Positions 8,771 to 18,148 of a stretch of 64,000 nt of DNA are shown piece after piece; positions within the stretch are counted from its first letter, which is position 1, and each line of letters begins with the position of its first letter. The stretch lies in the NCBI GenBank assembly GCA_016716265.1, contig JADJWQ010000006.1, positions 1,178,001 to 1,242,000 of the forward strand. The letters are read 5' to 3'. The notes under the pieces are model-generated. The model did not search any database and was not told where the DNA came from. It worked only from the letters and a program-made list of their open reading frames with translations. A program made the translations under genes and the position numbers. Source of the stretch: Planctomycetota bacterium. Its GTDB lineage: Bacteria > Planctomycetota > UBA1135 > UBA2386.

Positions 8771-11700
8771 GCTTCAACGGGGCCGCGCTCAGATGAGCGC
8801 GGAAGGGGCTCCGGTGCGCAGGACACCGCACCCGAATGGGGGCTTCAACGGGGCCGCGCTCAGATGAGCGCGGAAGGAGGCTTTCGAGCGCGAGCTGCGC
8901 GCGTTCGGCGACAAGCTAGCTTCAACGGGGCCGCGCTCAGATGAGCGCGGAAGGATGGTCGGACGGCCGCGGGAACGCCGTTCGATCCTGCTTCAACGGG
9001 GCCGCGCTCAGATGAGCGCGGAAGGGCTCCGGCCGCAATGGCTACCGAGCTGGCACGGCTTGCTTCAACGGGGCCGCGCTCAGATGAGCGCGGAAGGTCC
9101 GCAGTGTACGGACACCGAGACGACGCGCCGCGCACGCTTCAACGGGGCCGCGCTCAGATGAGCGCGGAAGGTCCACGGCGAGCCCAAGGAACTCCACGAT
9201 GTCGGAGGGCTTCAACGGGGCCGCGCTCAGATGAGCGCGGAAGGTCGATATCGTCGCCCAGACGATCGATGCGCGGCTGGCGCTTCAACGGGGCCGCGCT
9301 CAGATGAGCGCGGAAGGGATCTCCGCCGGCAGGCCAGCCTCGCGCAGCGCGAGCTTCAACGGGGCCGCGCTCAGATGAGCGCGGAAGGACCGGCATCCCG
9401 AGCGGCAACAAGCTCATCACGACGGCGCTTCAACGGGGCCGCGCTCAGATGAGCGCGGAAGGCGCACCGCGTGCTGAACGCCGCCGACTACGGCGACGGC
9501 TTCAACGGGGCCGCGCTCAGATGAGCGCGGAAGGGAGCGATCGGAGCTGCGCGAGGTGCAGGCTCGCCGGTCGGCTTCAACGGGGCCGCGCTCAGATGAG
9601 CGCGGAAGGTCTGCACCAGCACAACCCGGAGACGGGACCTGTAGCGCTTCAACGGGGCCGCGCTCAGATGAGCGCGGAAGGGATCCAGCCGCTCACGACG
9701 CAGGATAGGCTGACAAGCCTCGCTTCAACGGGGCCGCGCTCAGATGAGCGCGGAAGGCGGGGGAGAGGACCGATGGTTTCGACGGACATCGTGCTTCAAC
9801 GGGGCCGCGCTCAGATGAGCGCGGAAGGGCGGGAATGCGATTGCGAATCGATGCATCAAGCAACGGCTTCAACGGGGCCGCGCTCAGATGAGCGCGGAAG
9901 GTTCGACGACATCGCGGAGTTCGCGATCGGCTTCACGCGCTTCAACGGGGCCGCGCTCAGATGAGCGCGGAAGACTTACAGCCCGCCGGTCTACTGGTCC
10001 AAGTATGCTCGCGCTTCAACGGGGCCGCGCTCAGATGAGCGCGGAAGGCTGGGAGGCACGCGACAGCGATCCGCCCGGCTACTCGCTTCAACGGGGCCGC
10101 GCTCAGATGAGCGCGGAAGGCCGAGTGCGGCTGCGTTCAGGATGGACCCGGCCTGGCCGCTTCAACGGGGCCGCGCTCAGATGAGCGCGGAAGGACTTCT
10201 GCCGTATAGGTGTTTGTGAGCAGCAACGAGGGCTTCAACGGGGCCGCGCTCAGATGAGCGCGGAAGGACGGAGCGCGCGGATCGAACGTAGCGGACAGAA
10301 CAGGCTTCAACGGGGCCGCGCTCAGATGAGCGCGGAAGGACTTCTGCCGTATAGGTGTTTGTGAGCAGCAACGAGGGCTTCAACGGGGCCGCGCTCAGAT
10401 GAGCGCGGAAGGACGGAGCGCGCGGATCGAACGTAGCGGACAGAACAGGCTTCAACGGGGCCGCGCTCAGATGAGCGCGGAAGGTCGCCAATCGCCTGCG
10501 CGACGCGCGCGAGGCTGCCGCCGCTTCAACGGGGCCGCGCTCAGATGAGCGCGGAAGGGCGCTTGGCACCGCCACCCAGACGGCCGACAACATCCCGGCT
10601 TCAACGGGGCCGCGCTCAGATGAGCGCGGAAGGCGGCCGCAGAAAACACCGGGTGCCATGGCCACCGAAAGCTTCAACGGGGCCGCGCTCAGATGAGCGC
10701 GGAAGGTCGCGCCGCCCTCATGGCGGCGTCGAGGTCCACCATGCGCTTCAACGGGGCCGCGCTCAGATGAGCGCGGAAGGGCGGGACATCCGGGACCGCA
10801 TTCTACCGGCCGGGCTGCGCTTCAACGGGGCCGCGCTCAGATGAGCGCGGAAGGTTCCGCACGCGGACGGAGGTGGGCGATGGGCAACACTGCTTCAACG
10901 GGGCCGCGCTCAGATGAGCGCGGAAGGACGGTGGACGTGATCCGCCATGCGATTCGGTTCCTCAGGCTTCAACGGGGCCGCGCTCAGATGAGCGCGGAAG
11001 GGATCGGGAGCGTGGTCAGTCGGCCAGATCGGGGCAGAGCTTCAACGGGGCCGCGCTCAGATGAGCGCGGAAGGCTCGCTGGTCACCGACTACGCGACTG
11101 AGATCGCATCCTTGCTTCAACGGGGCCGCGCTCAGATGAGCGCGGAAGGGCGGCGGCGACGCCGCGCACTCGGGCGATCTCGGCGAAGCTTCAACGGGGC
11201 CGCGCTCAGATGAGCGCGGAAGGCTGGACGAGGCCCGTGCTCGGCAACGTCGACCCGACGCTTCAACGGGGCCGCGCTCAGATGAGCGCGGAAGGGACGC
11301 ACGCGCACGATGCCGGCGAGATGCGCGACGGCGTGCTTCAACGGGGCCGCGCTCAGATGAGCGCGGAAGGGTCGCCCTCCCAGAGCCGCGCGGTGATCCG
11401 GCGGGTCCAGCTTCAACGGGGCCGCGCTCAGATGAGCGCGGAAGGATGGCTCGTGTAGTTCCCTCCGAAGGTGTCGAGGTAGCTTCAACGGGGCCGCGCT
11501 CAGATGAGCGCGGAAGGCGCCCGGCCGTCGGTGGGTGAGCTGACGGGAAGGGAGCTTCAACGGGGCCGCGCTCAGATGAGCGCGGAAGGGTGACGTCGAC
11601 GGTGATGGCGTTGGCGCTGTCGGTGTAGCTTCAACGGGGCCGCGCTCAGATGAGCGCGGAAGGTGCCATTGCATCTCCGTCCGTCTTGCCATTGTTGCCG

Positions 11701-12270
11701 CGGCTTCAACGGGGCCGCGCTCAGATGAGCGCGGAAGGGCGACAGCTCTTCGAGCGCGGACCGCAGCGCCTTGAACGTCTTGCCATTGTTGCCGCGGCTT
11801 CAACGGGGCCGCGCTCAGATGAGCGCGGAAGGCTGATGGTGGCTGTGGACCTCCCGAAGCTCGCCGAGCAGCTTCAACGGGGCCGCGCTCAGATGAGCGC
11901 GGAAGGCATGGTCCGTAGAGCGTTGGAGGATGGCGATGGATGCTTCAACGGGGCCGCGCTCAGATGAGCGCGGAAGGTCCATGATTTCTTTGGCGAGGGT
12001 ATGATTCCTCGTGGTGCTTCAACGGGGCCGCGCTCAGATGAGCGCGGAAGGTGCCGACGTTCGATCCGCCGGCCGTCGCACTCGTGTCGCTTCAACGGGG
12101 CCGCGCTCAGATGAGCGCGGAAGGCTGGCAAGCTGCGCCCCAACCTGAGGCGCAACAGTGGCTTCAACGGGGCCGCGCTCAGATGAGCGCGGAAGGCTGC
12201 TCGACAACGGCAAGCTCCAGAAGGGGCCGAACTAGCTTCAACGGGGCCGCGCTCAGATGAGCGCGGAAGG
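8771..12270 (-). CRISPR. CRISPR array, leader-proximal (newer) segment, 48 repeats
   Basis: The same 36-base repeat as the left segment; I count 48 copies (first at 8771, last at 12235) and 47 spacers. Spacers are 35-41 bases except one of 58 bases at 11739-11796. The repeat at 9939 ends AAGA instead of AAGG, the only variant I saw in this segment. The spacer at 12197-12234 is next to the leader and so should be the most recently acquired. Spacers 10195-10231 and 10268-10303 recur exactly at 10340-10376 and 10413-10448. The adaptation genes cas2 and cas4-cas1 lie directly beyond the leader on the same strand. I could not assign targets, though several spacers have open frames consistent with phage or plasmid coding DNA. 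Confidence 0.97.
10195..10484 (-). repeat. Tandem duplication of a two-spacer, two-repeat block
   Basis: Bases 10195-10339 (37-base spacer, repeat, 36-base spacer, repeat) are repeated exactly at 10340-10484, giving a 145-base direct duplication. Since both spacers recur in the same order and with no difference, recombination or slippage between repeats is far more likely than independent acquisition. Confidence 0.95.
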
Positions 12271-12443
12271 AGCCTGGTTCGCACGGCACGATCGCACCGG
12301 GTGAACGCAAGCGGAATTCGAGCGGTGGGCTACGCTGGGCATGTCCGAACTCGTGACCGAGGGCGATATTACGTTGCAAAGGCTGAATTGTCAATGACTT
12401 CGAGCGGCTGCCGTCACTTCGCGATCGCCCGAGCGCTCGCAGT
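12271..12443 (-). promoter_or_regulatory. CRISPR leader
   Basis: The 173 bases between the first repeat of the array (as transcribed) and the cas2 stop. Part of it (about 12355-12400) is clearly richer in A and T than its surroundings and holds the promoter annotated separately. The stretch next to the repeat (12271-12310) would be the place for adaptation signals, but I cannot point to a specific motif. Confidence 0.8.
12366..12394 (-). promoter_or_regulatory. Leader promoter for the pre-crRNA
   Basis: On the - strand, TTGACA (12394-12389) is followed by exactly 17 bases and then TAATAT (12371-12366). This is a perfect consensus -35 box with a five-of-six -10 box at ideal spacing, pointing into the array. 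The start of transcription would be near 12359, about 90 bases before the first repeat. Confidence 0.85.
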
Positions 12444-12731
12444 TCAGACGACCTGGCACCGGCCCGGCGGGCGGTAGGGCTTGCCCAGCACGTCGAGACG
12501 CTCCGACAGAGATGTCGAAGCGATGCCCAGGTCGAGAATCATCAGCTGGTCTTGGGCGTGGTTCAGGTAGCCATCGAGTTCGGAGCGAAGGTCGATCAGT
12601 TCGCGATCCGTCAGCTCACAGAAGAACACCGAGTACTGAGCGTGGTCGCCATGGTCTCGGAGCGCCTGGAAGATGTCGGTGCGTCGCGCGTCGTCGGCGA
12701 CATCGTAGGCGAACAGGTAGCGGCGTCGCAT
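12444..12731 (-). CDS. cas2: Cas2, spacer-integration structural subunit
   Basis: A 95-residue protein, the usual Cas2 length. It starts MRRRYLFAYDVADDARRTDI, with the first beta strand and conserved aspartate (Asp10) of the ferredoxin-like fold, followed by YSVFFCELTDREL near residue 33, matching the second conserved strand. In the family a Cas2 dimer bridges two Cas1 dimers and holds the pre-spacer during integration at the leader end. It begins 4 bases after the cas4-cas1 stop and ends 173 bases before the first repeat, so the two adaptation genes and then the array run in one direction. Confidence 0.93.
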   Translation of the reverse strand: MRRRYLFAYDVADDARRTDIFQALRDHGDHAQYSVFFCELTDRELIDLRSELDGYLNHAQDQLMILDLGIASTSLSERLDVLGKPYRPPGRCQVV

Positions 12732-12735
12732 CGGT

Positions 12736-14475
12736 TCACCTCGTCATCATGCCGACGTAGGTCGGAACGTCGCCGCGGAGCCAGCGGGAGAACAGGCGGA
12801 CCTGCAGGCGGATCGTAGCACGCCACGACAGCCGGTAATCGAACTGCGGATGGGTGACGAGCTGGTCGAGCCGGGCTTCGAACGCACGGATCAGCGCCTT
12901 GCGGGCATCGGGCTCCATCGCGCAGCCCGATGCGGCGACCACGAAGTCGGTGCGCGAGACCATCCGCGTGTTGATGGCAGTCACGACAGCACTGTCCGCC
13001 ACGAGCGGCCGGAATTCCTCCATCAGATCGAGCGCGAGCGCCGGGCGGCCGTGACGGGGAGCGTGGTAGAGACCCCACCAGGGATCCAGCCCTTCCGCGA
13101 GTATCGCTACCGTGAGTTCCTTCGACAGCATCGCGTACGCGAACGACAGCATCGCATTGACCGGGTCCTTCGGTGGCCTGCGGTTGCGGCTGGCGAAGTC
13201 GAACCCGGCGCCGGCCTCGCTCCGCAGCATCCGGTCGAAGCCCGAAAAGTAGCGAGCGGCGCCGCTCCCTTCGATGCCGAGGAGCGTTTCGGCGGAGGGC
13301 GCAGTTGCCGCAGCAGCCGCATCCGCCGCGAGCCCCTTCAGAACGCGGTCGTCGATCGCCTCACCGTTCCGCCGCAGAAGGGTCCGCTGATTGCGGATCT
13401 TGGCCTCGACAACGGCACGGGCGAAGCCCAAGCAACACTCGGGATCGGCGGCGGCACGAAACTGAGCAGCTCGGTCGTACGCATTCCGAAGCCCCATACC
13501 GTGAGTGATGCCGTGGAACCAGTGACCCGAGGTCATGTGAACCACGGGAATCCCTGCCTCCGTCAGAACAGCGAACGCCTGCGCCGTGATCGCTACATTG
13601 CCACACAAGACTAGCTGCGAGATGTCGTGCAGTCGTGCTGTTGCCAGCTCTTCGCCCTTGAACCGCACGGTCAGCGACCCCCCACGCTTCCCCACCTGTG
13701 CTCCCTGGTGCTGCACGTAGAGCGGGACGGCCTCGTCACGGACAGGATAGAGACGGCGGACCTCCGGTCGCTCAGGATCGGGTGGAACCTCTGCGAGAGC
13801 GAGCGTCTCATCCGGCAGGCAGATGCCATTCAGCGAGCAGCCACGACACTTCGGACTGTCCTCCAGAGGCATCGGCATGACCGTCGAGCGGGCGGCCTCA
13901 CGCGCGGACGACAACAGTTCTCGCGTGCGGGACTCGAGGGCGGGAGTGAAGGGGACCTCGACGCGCGTTCGTGAGCCACGGAAGTACAGGAACCCGTGGT
14001 CGCATCGATAGCCGTGCTCACGCAGCAGGAGACCTTGAGCCATCAGTTGCACTCGCTCTGGCTCCCAACACCGCTCCGGGGTATCGGGCACCCGACCGCG
14101 CTTGGTCTCGACCGGAACGGCCTCGTCGCCATCGGTGGAGACCAGGTCGAGCTTCGCGACCAGACCGAGCGCTTCGCTCGTCAGTGCGACCGACCGCGCG
14201 ACCTCCGGTGGCGCGTCGCCATCCCCCTCCACCGCGCCCGGATCGTGCCCACTCTCCGTGGGCACCTCGGGCCCGTCGAGCACCTGCTCGAACTGGTCCA
14301 CTCGCTTGTGGACGGCTCTGCCATCCGCGGTGAACGCGTTGTCGTCCCAGCGCCCCTCCACGTGCATCAGGTGGAACAGCCGCGGGCAGTACGCGTACTC
14401 ATTCAGCATTCGTGCGGGTAGCGGCTCGTCGAAGCGAGCTCCTGCCCCCGCCGGCCGGTCGACTGCGATCCCCAT
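12736..14475 (-). CDS. cas4-cas1: Cas4-Cas1 fusion, spacer acquisition nuclease-integrase
   Basis: A 579-residue fusion. Residues ~20-225 are Cas4-like: Cys30 in YAYCPRLFH, the E-x-K pair in VPVETKRG (about 123-125) and the C-terminal cysteines Cys210, Cys213 and Cys219 in KCRGCSLNGIC form the iron-sulfur cluster set. Residues ~240-579 are Cas1: LLGIEGSGAARYF (Glu402), GLYHAPRHGRP (His471) and ALDLMEEFRP (Asp483/Glu486) match the metal-binding active site. Cas4 trims and PAM-selects pre-spacers; Cas1 inserts them. This fusion is a hallmark of type I-G/I-U. I chose ATG 14475 because AGGAG lies 8 bases upstream; a frame extending to 14604 has a low-complexity leader and no such site. Confidence 0.95.
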   Translation of the reverse strand: MGIAVDRPAGAGARFDEPLPARMLNEYAYCPRLFHLMHVEGRWDDNAFTADGRAVHKRVDQFEQVLDGPEVPTESGHDPGAVEGDGDAPPEVARSVALTSEALGLVAKLDLVSTDGDEAVPVETKRGRVPDTPERCWEPERVQLMAQGLLLREHGYRCDHGFLYFRGSRTRVEVPFTPALESRTRELLSSAREAARSTVMPMPLEDSPKCRGCSLNGICLPDETLALAEVPPDPERPEVRRLYPVRDEAVPLYVQHQGAQVGKRGGSLTVRFKGEELATARLHDISQLVLCGNVAITAQAFAVLTEAGIPVVHMTSGHWFHGITHGMGLRNAYDRAAQFRAAADPECCLGFARAVVEAKIRNQRTLLRRNGEAIDDRVLKGLAADAAAAATAPSAETLLGIEGSGAARYFSGFDRMLRSEAGAGFDFASRNRRPPKDPVNAMLSFAYAMLSKELTVAILAEGLDPWWGLYHAPRHGRPALALDLMEEFRPLVADSAVVTAINTRMVSRTDFVVAASGCAMEPDARKALIRAFEARLDQLVTHPQFDYRLSWRATIRLQVRLFSRWLRGDVPTYVGMMTR

Positions 14476-14643
14476 TCCCCAAGCTCCTGGTTCGCGTTCG
14501 TCACGCGGCACACCGACGGTCCGCTGGCCGCGCGTGCTGCCTGGCGGATCGGCCATCGCGTCTCGCTGCCTGGACCCGGGATTCCCCCGGGGATACGTGT
14601 CCATTCCGGGCGCTCTCCCCGATCGTCTCGATGCCTGATCGGC

Positions 14644-16188
14644 TCAGCTCCCGCCCTGCAGCGCCACCTGCACGACCAGCGTGCCGACGCCCTGGTGCTG
14701 CTGCAGCGCGATGTCCACCAACAGGCCGGTGCGAAGGTCGTAGGCGTAGCGGGTCACTTCGCTCGGGCCCTGCTCGACGACGATCGCGCGGCCGTCCTGG
14801 ATGCCGGCGAAGACGGTGCGGAAGTGCGTGATCGGGTCGTCGTCGAGGACCTGGTCGGCGCGCAGCGCCCGCAGCGCGTCCGGCGGCACGAGCAGGGCGG
14901 GGAGCTGCGCGCTCCCCAGCGCGCGCTGGCTGCGCGATTCCTGCGGGGGCGCGTAGCCGGAGCTCAGGCGCGTCCAGGTGTCGCACAGCAGGAAGCCGCG
15001 CTCGGCGGAGCGGATGTCGATACCGTACGTGTAGTCGAGCGGCAGGTCCGGCACGCCCGGGACGCGCGTCGTGTAGGTCCCGCGGTAGCGGAGCTGCTGG
15101 CCCGCTCGCAGGTCCGCCGCGCCGGGCGTCGCCGACCACGGCAGCGCCAGCTCGCGGACGTCCAGGAGCTGCGACGACGTGATCGTCGTGGCGATCCCAC
15201 CCTGCCCGCCGGCGCCCGGCGTGGCCGCAGCGGTGGTCGAGCTCGAGCCCATCAGCAGCAGACCGGTGGCGAGATCGTAGGTGTTGCGGAAGTAGCCCTG
15301 CTGCCCGCGCGTCTCGATCACGATCGCAGCGCGCTCGCGACCACCGAACGGCACGCGCAGGCGCGCGACGCGATGGTCGTTCTCGTCGACCTCCTGCATC
15401 GCTGCGAGCTGCGCCGGCCGCATCCACAGGTCGCCCGCCGTCCGTCCGTCGCAGACGAGCGCCAGCGACACCGACGACACCACCCGCCCCGCCGCCGGGT
15501 CGACCAGCAGGAAGTTGCGGCCGTCCGCGGCGAGCCCGGCCGCGTCCGCCGCGAGGACGGTCGCCTGCAGGTAGCCCGTGCCGGCACTGCTGCCGGTATC
15601 CGCCCCGGGGACGGCCTGCCCGTTCCGCGCGTCGACCCACCTGCCGCGCTCGTCCTGCACGAGTCGCCGGTCGACCCCCGCCAGCGTCGCCGAGCCGACC
15701 TGCCACGTGATGCGCGTGCCCGGCCGCAGCCCGCCGGCCGGCTGCACGCCACCGCCGGCCGCATCGCCGCCGGGACCGTTCACGCCATCCGGCGGCATGC
15801 GCGTGAGCGTCCGCGGCACGCCGTCGCTGACCAGCGTCAGCCGGTCGCCGGCGAGCGTCGCGGTGAACCCGAACGTCGCTCCCCCGACCCGGAACTGCCC
15901 ATCGAGCCGCGCGTTCCGGACCTCGGCCTCGCACGGGTAGCGCTCGCCGCCGGCCGTCAACCAGCCGCGCAACGCTCCGCCCGCACCGGCGGCCTCCAGC
16001 TCGAGACGCACGCCGTCACCGGCGAACGTACCCGCGAACCCCTCGATCTGCTGCGCGCCGTTGCGCGCCAGGGGATTCTGGCCCGCGGCGGGCGCGGCGC
16101 CGAGCCCCACTGCGAACGAAGCCAGCGCGACCGCGATCCGCAGCCGCCGGCCGACACGATCGAGGATTCCCGTTCCGTTGGTGCTCAT
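14644..16188 (-). CDS. Secreted protein of unknown function
   Basis: 514 residues with an N-terminal signal peptide (RRLRIAVALASFAVGLGA, then AAGQ as a likely cleavage site). I do not recognise a family. Residues ~35-110 resemble a small beta-rich domain of the kind that describes a cost or content (AGTFAGDGVRLELEAAG, GGERYPCEAEVRNARLDG, FGFTATLAGDRLTLV), which in other planctomycete proteins precedes a longer unknown region. The rest has repeated YDLATGLLL and YDLRTGLLVDI segments, suggesting two copies of one beta-rich unit. An AGGAG lies close before the ATG. It is downstream, on the opposite strand, of the FG-GAP gene start and marks the end of the CRISPR island. Nothing in it suggests a defence role. 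Confidence 0.75.
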   Translation of the reverse strand: MSTNGTGILDRVGRRLRIAVALASFAVGLGAAPAAGQNPLARNGAQQIEGFAGTFAGDGVRLELEAAGAGGALRGWLTAGGERYPCEAEVRNARLDGQFRVGGATFGFTATLAGDRLTLVSDGVPRTLTRMPPDGVNGPGGDAAGGGVQPAGGLRPGTRITWQVGSATLAGVDRRLVQDERGRWVDARNGQAVPGADTGSSAGTGYLQATVLAADAAGLAADGRNFLLVDPAAGRVVSSVSLALVCDGRTAGDLWMRPAQLAAMQEVDENDHRVARLRVPFGGRERAAIVIETRGQQGYFRNTYDLATGLLLMGSSSTTAAATPGAGGQGGIATTITSSQLLDVRELALPWSATPGAADLRAGQQLRYRGTYTTRVPGVPDLPLDYTYGIDIRSAERGFLLCDTWTRLSSGYAPPQESRSQRALGSAQLPALLVPPDALRALRADQVLDDDPITHFRTVFAGIQDGRAIVVEQGPSEVTRYAYDLRTGLLVDIALQQHQGVGTLVVQVALQGGS

Positions 16189-16383
16189 GACTCCTGGTTG
16201 CCCACGGCCGCGCCGGTCTGACATCCCGGCCGCCGAAAGCGCCACAGCAAGCGCACGTCGACTGCCGGCGGACGTCGTCGAGTCGAGATCGAGCGGCCGT
16301 CGGCCCGCAGATCGGTCGACTCGCCCGCGGCGTCGGTGGACAATAGCGCCACCCCGCTCTTCTCTCCTGCAGGAGGCTCTCCG

Positions 16384-18126
16384 ATGCGCGGAAGCGTCTG
16401 GCTCGCCGTGACCCTGATCGCCCCCGGTGCCGCAGCGCAGCTGCCGGTGCCCTTCCCGACGACACCGACCTGGGAGAGCGATCGGCCGGGTGTCTCGACC
16501 GGCGGCGCGTTCGCGGACCTCGATCGCGACGGCGCGCCCGACCTGGTGATCGCCAATGGCAACGACATCCGCCGGCAGTCGGTCGTCGTCTACCGCAATG
16601 CCGGCAACGGGACGTTCCCGACCAGCCCGACCTGGAGCTCGAGCGACATCGACTACCACGGGCACCTCGATGTCGGTGACGTCAACGGCGACGGCTGGCC
16701 GGACGTCGTGGTCGGCGTGTTCCTCGGGCCCAACCTGTGGGGCGATCCCGGGCGCGCGAAGCTCTATCTGAACGACGGCGCCGGCAACCTGAGCGCGACG
16801 CCGGTCTGGACCTCGGGCGACCGCTTCATGTCGTTCAGCGTCGCGCTCGGCGACGTCGATCTCGACGGCGACCTCGATCTCGCGGTGGCGACCGGTGAGC
16901 CGTACTACGACCCGCCGGACTTCGACCGCGTCTACCTCAACCGCGGCGGCACGTTCTCGGCGATGCCGGACTGGACGAGCGCCACGCGCACCCACTCGAT
17001 GGACGTCGGCTGGTGGGACGTCGACCGCGACGGCGATCTCGACCTCGCGTTCGCGGGCGCGAGCGGCCCGAACCGCATCTACTTCAACCAGGGTGGTGTG
17101 CTGCAGACCACGGCCGGCTGGGCGTCGACCGACAACGGCGGCAGCCACAATTCGAACACGCTCGCATTCGGGGACGTCGACGGCGACGGCGCGCCGGATC
17201 TGGCGATCGCCGACAACAGCCAGCTCGGCGGCGGGCGCGGCACGTTCCGCGTCTATCGCAACACCGGGACGACGTTGACGACCGTGCCGTGGTGGGAGTC
17301 CGCGCGCTTCGCCAATGGCTACACGTCGGCGGTCGCGTTCCACGACTTCGACCTGGATGGCGATCTCGACCTCGTCGCCGGTGGCTGGTGGACGCCGACG
17401 GTGTGGTTCCGCAACGTCGGTGGCACGCTGCCGACGACCCCGACCTGGCAGAGCGCGCGCACCAGCGTCGTCGAGGCGCTGTTCTTCGCGGACGTCGACC
17501 GGGACGGGCTGCGCCCCGTCGCGGGCGAGGTGCACGCCGCGACCGGCGGGCGGCTGTTCCGGCTGCGGCAGGCGCCGGTGCACGCGGTGAGCGCGGTGCG
17601 GGTCGACGGGCAGCCGGTCGCGTCCGGCGGCTATGCGTTCGATCCGGATGCCGGCTGGATCAGCTTCGCGGCGACTCCGCTGGTCGACGTCCGCATCGAC
17701 TACGTCGTCACCGATGCAGCCGATCTCGGTGTCAGCAATTGGGACCAGGACAAAGGCAACTACCTGTTCCGGCGCCGCCCGATCGTGGATGTCACGCAGA
17801 CACGACCGCCGCGCGTCGCGTTCCGCGGCGGCGAGGTGATCGCGTGGACCGACACGGTGGAGAGCACGGTCGCGGTACCCGTGCCACTGGCGTACTCGAC
17901 CGGCATCCGGGTCCCGCAACAGCTCGGCGGCATCCTCGCCCCGCTGTACCACATTCCGGTGCTGTACCCGGCAGCGACGACCGTCGCGCTGCCCCAATCG
18001 CTGCCGCTGCCGCCGGTGCTCGTTCCGGTGCTGTTCGGCAGCTACCGCTACGAGGCGCGGCTGATCGGCCCGGACGGCATCACCGTGATCGCCGAGGCAT
18101 CGTTCCCGTTCGACCTCGTGCCGTGA
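16384..18126 (+). CDS. Secreted FG-GAP/VCBS repeat protein
   Basis: 580 residues; signal peptide MRGSVWLAVTLIAPGAAAQ. At least six calcium-binding-like repeats of the pattern D-x-D-x-D-G-x-x-D-L are visible: FADLDRDGAPDLVI, GDVNGDGWPDVVV, GDVDLDGDLDLAVA, WDVDRDGDLDLAFA, GDVDGDGAPDLAIA and HDFDLDGDLDLVAG, together enough for a beta-propeller of the integrin-alpha type. Residues after ~380 are a different, beta-rich region with no recognised family. Such proteins are exported and often bind surfaces or partners; no enzyme motif is seen. The start at 16384 is supported by AGGAGG 7 bases upstream; a longer frame from 16336 lacks a signal peptide start. It converges with the sulfotransferase gene 22 bases downstream. 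Confidence 0.85.
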   Translation: MRGSVWLAVTLIAPGAAAQLPVPFPTTPTWESDRPGVSTGGAFADLDRDGAPDLVIANGNDIRRQSVVVYRNAGNGTFPTSPTWSSSDIDYHGHLDVGDVNGDGWPDVVVGVFLGPNLWGDPGRAKLYLNDGAGNLSATPVWTSGDRFMSFSVALGDVDLDGDLDLAVATGEPYYDPPDFDRVYLNRGGTFSAMPDWTSATRTHSMDVGWWDVDRDGDLDLAFAGASGPNRIYFNQGGVLQTTAGWASTDNGGSHNSNTLAFGDVDGDGAPDLAIADNSQLGGGRGTFRVYRNTGTTLTTVPWWESARFANGYTSAVAFHDFDLDGDLDLVAGGWWTPTVWFRNVGGTLPTTPTWQSARTSVVEALFFADVDRDGLRPVAGEVHAATGGRLFRLRQAPVHAVSAVRVDGQPVASGGYAFDPDAGWISFAATPLVDVRIDYVVTDAADLGVSNWDQDKGNYLFRRRPIVDVTQTRPPRVAFRGGEVIAWTDTVESTVAVPVPLAYSTGIRVPQQLGGILAPLYHIPVLYPAATTVALPQSLPLPPVLVPVLFGSYRYEARLIGPDGITVIAEASFPFDLVP

Positions 18127-18148
18127 CGTCGTGCGCGCGCGGCGGGGC

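Noticed and set aside
4706..12284. Many open frames across the array encoding repeated LQRGRAQMSAEG or FRAHLSAAPLK blocks
   Set aside because: They are translations of the CRISPR repeats; the variable parts are spacers and there is no ribosome binding site or protein-like composition.
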